10,000 bases of DNA from Salpingoeca rosetta. Taxonomy: Eukaryota; Opisthokonta; Choanoflagellata; Craspedida; Salpingoecidae. Made by a program: the position numbers and the translations under genes. The stretch is taken from NCBI RefSeq assembly GCF_000188695.1, contig NW_004754930.1, positions 1,983,910 through 1,993,909 on the forward strand, given 5' to 3'. Below the pieces are notes generated by a model. That model did not search any database. It saw only the letters and a program-made list of their open reading frames with translations, and was not told where the DNA came from. Within the stretch, counting starts at the first letter, position 1; each line of letters starts with the position of its first letter. Of this stretch, positions 9,575-10,000 are shown piece after piece.

Positions 9575-10000
9575 GCGACGAGGAGAGACTGGTTGCCTTT
9601 CCTTATCTCCATGGTGCGCTGCTCCCACGCCACAAGCACATGGTGCGCTGCTCCCACTTACCTGCTAGTTCATCCAGCTTGCGTGGCGTTGGCTTTGCGC
9701 TGGCATGCCAGCACTCATGCGACACGAGCACGCGTGTCGCACCCCACATTCCTCTCTTCCTCTGCGTCGGCACACTCCTCGTTATTGATCCTCTGCCCTT
9801 TCGTTTTACTTCCCTGACCCTGTTGCGTGTCATACACACACGCACACAGAGCGCAGCTTCTTGTGACCTGTCGTCGTGTGTTATCTCGCTCGCCCTGAAG
9901 GTATCGATGGCAGTGACGTTGATGATGATGAGGTCGGTGATGGTGGTGACGTGGGTGTGGCTGATGATGCTCTCACGGCTGCTTGGATGTGCTAGCGATA
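9575..10000. other. Right flank, no gene assigned
   Basis: On the minus strand GAACTAGCAG|GTAAGTGG near 9665 is a near-ideal splice donor, preceded by an open frame ending KPTPRKLDELAG. On the plus strand an acceptor-like CGCCCTGAAG (9900) is followed by an acidic frame, GIDGSDVDDDEVGDGGDV, that ends at TAG near 9995. The two cannot easily belong to one gene and neither is recognised. Confidence 0.3.
9610..9657. repeat. 19-base direct repeat
   Basis: CATGGTGCGCTGCTCCCAC occurs at 9610-9628 and 9639-9657, that is, a 29-base period with one imperfect spacer of CGCCACAAGCA type. Confidence 0.85.

Overview
This is an intron-rich eukaryotic nuclear window. Coding exons with GT-AG junctions of matching phase alternate with short introns (about 90 to 430 bases). 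There is an intron-containing tRNA-Ser gene, and many long CA/GT microsatellites lie in introns and intergenic DNA. Moderate-to-high GC, compact introns and polyglutamine-rich protein suggest a unicellular eukaryote, perhaps of choanoflagellate type. That is inference; nothing here fixes the lineage.

Layout. At 1-159 there is dinucleotide-repeat DNA. At 260-363 (minus) lies a tRNA-Ser(UGA) gene with a 21-base intron and a pol III T-run. Behind it, around 190-220, is a second tRNA 3'-end-like stretch with a B box and T-run. From 503 to about 3403 (plus) runs a spliced gene for a large protein with a Cys-rich N-terminus and an RNase-H/DDE-like core (D...DN...GHTK...D). It resembles multicopy transposase-derived 'DUF7869-like' proteins of eukaryotes. 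A 13-base C-run breaks its frame in exon 1, and its last exon is uncertain. The stretch 3404-4065 is intergenic between convergent genes and is filled mostly by CA repeats.

From 8831 down to 4066 (minus) I can thread an 11-exon gene of about 980 codons. Exons 1-5 encode a complete-looking EXO1/FEN-type (XPG/Rad2 family) 5' nuclease core with all seven expected acidic metal ligands. Exon 6 is an unrecognised helical region. Exons 7-9 encode a short domain resembling GIY-YIG/T5orf172 nucleases. Exon 10 carries a charged coiled-coil stretch, a matrin/U1-type C2H2 zinc finger and long polyglutamine. Exon 11 is a basic tail. Nine of the ten splices need no adjustment to keep frame. The exon 6/7 junction has competing acceptors, one of which would stop the protein right after the nuclease part, so 'one fusion gene' versus 'nuclease gene plus downstream gene' is the main open question.

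At 9001-9574 two apparently identical, head-to-tail 287-base units contain a possible WD40-like coding segment followed by an intron-like pyrimidine-rich stretch. The final 430 bases contain a 19-base direct repeat, a good minus-strand splice donor and an acidic open stretch, none of which I can assign to a known gene.
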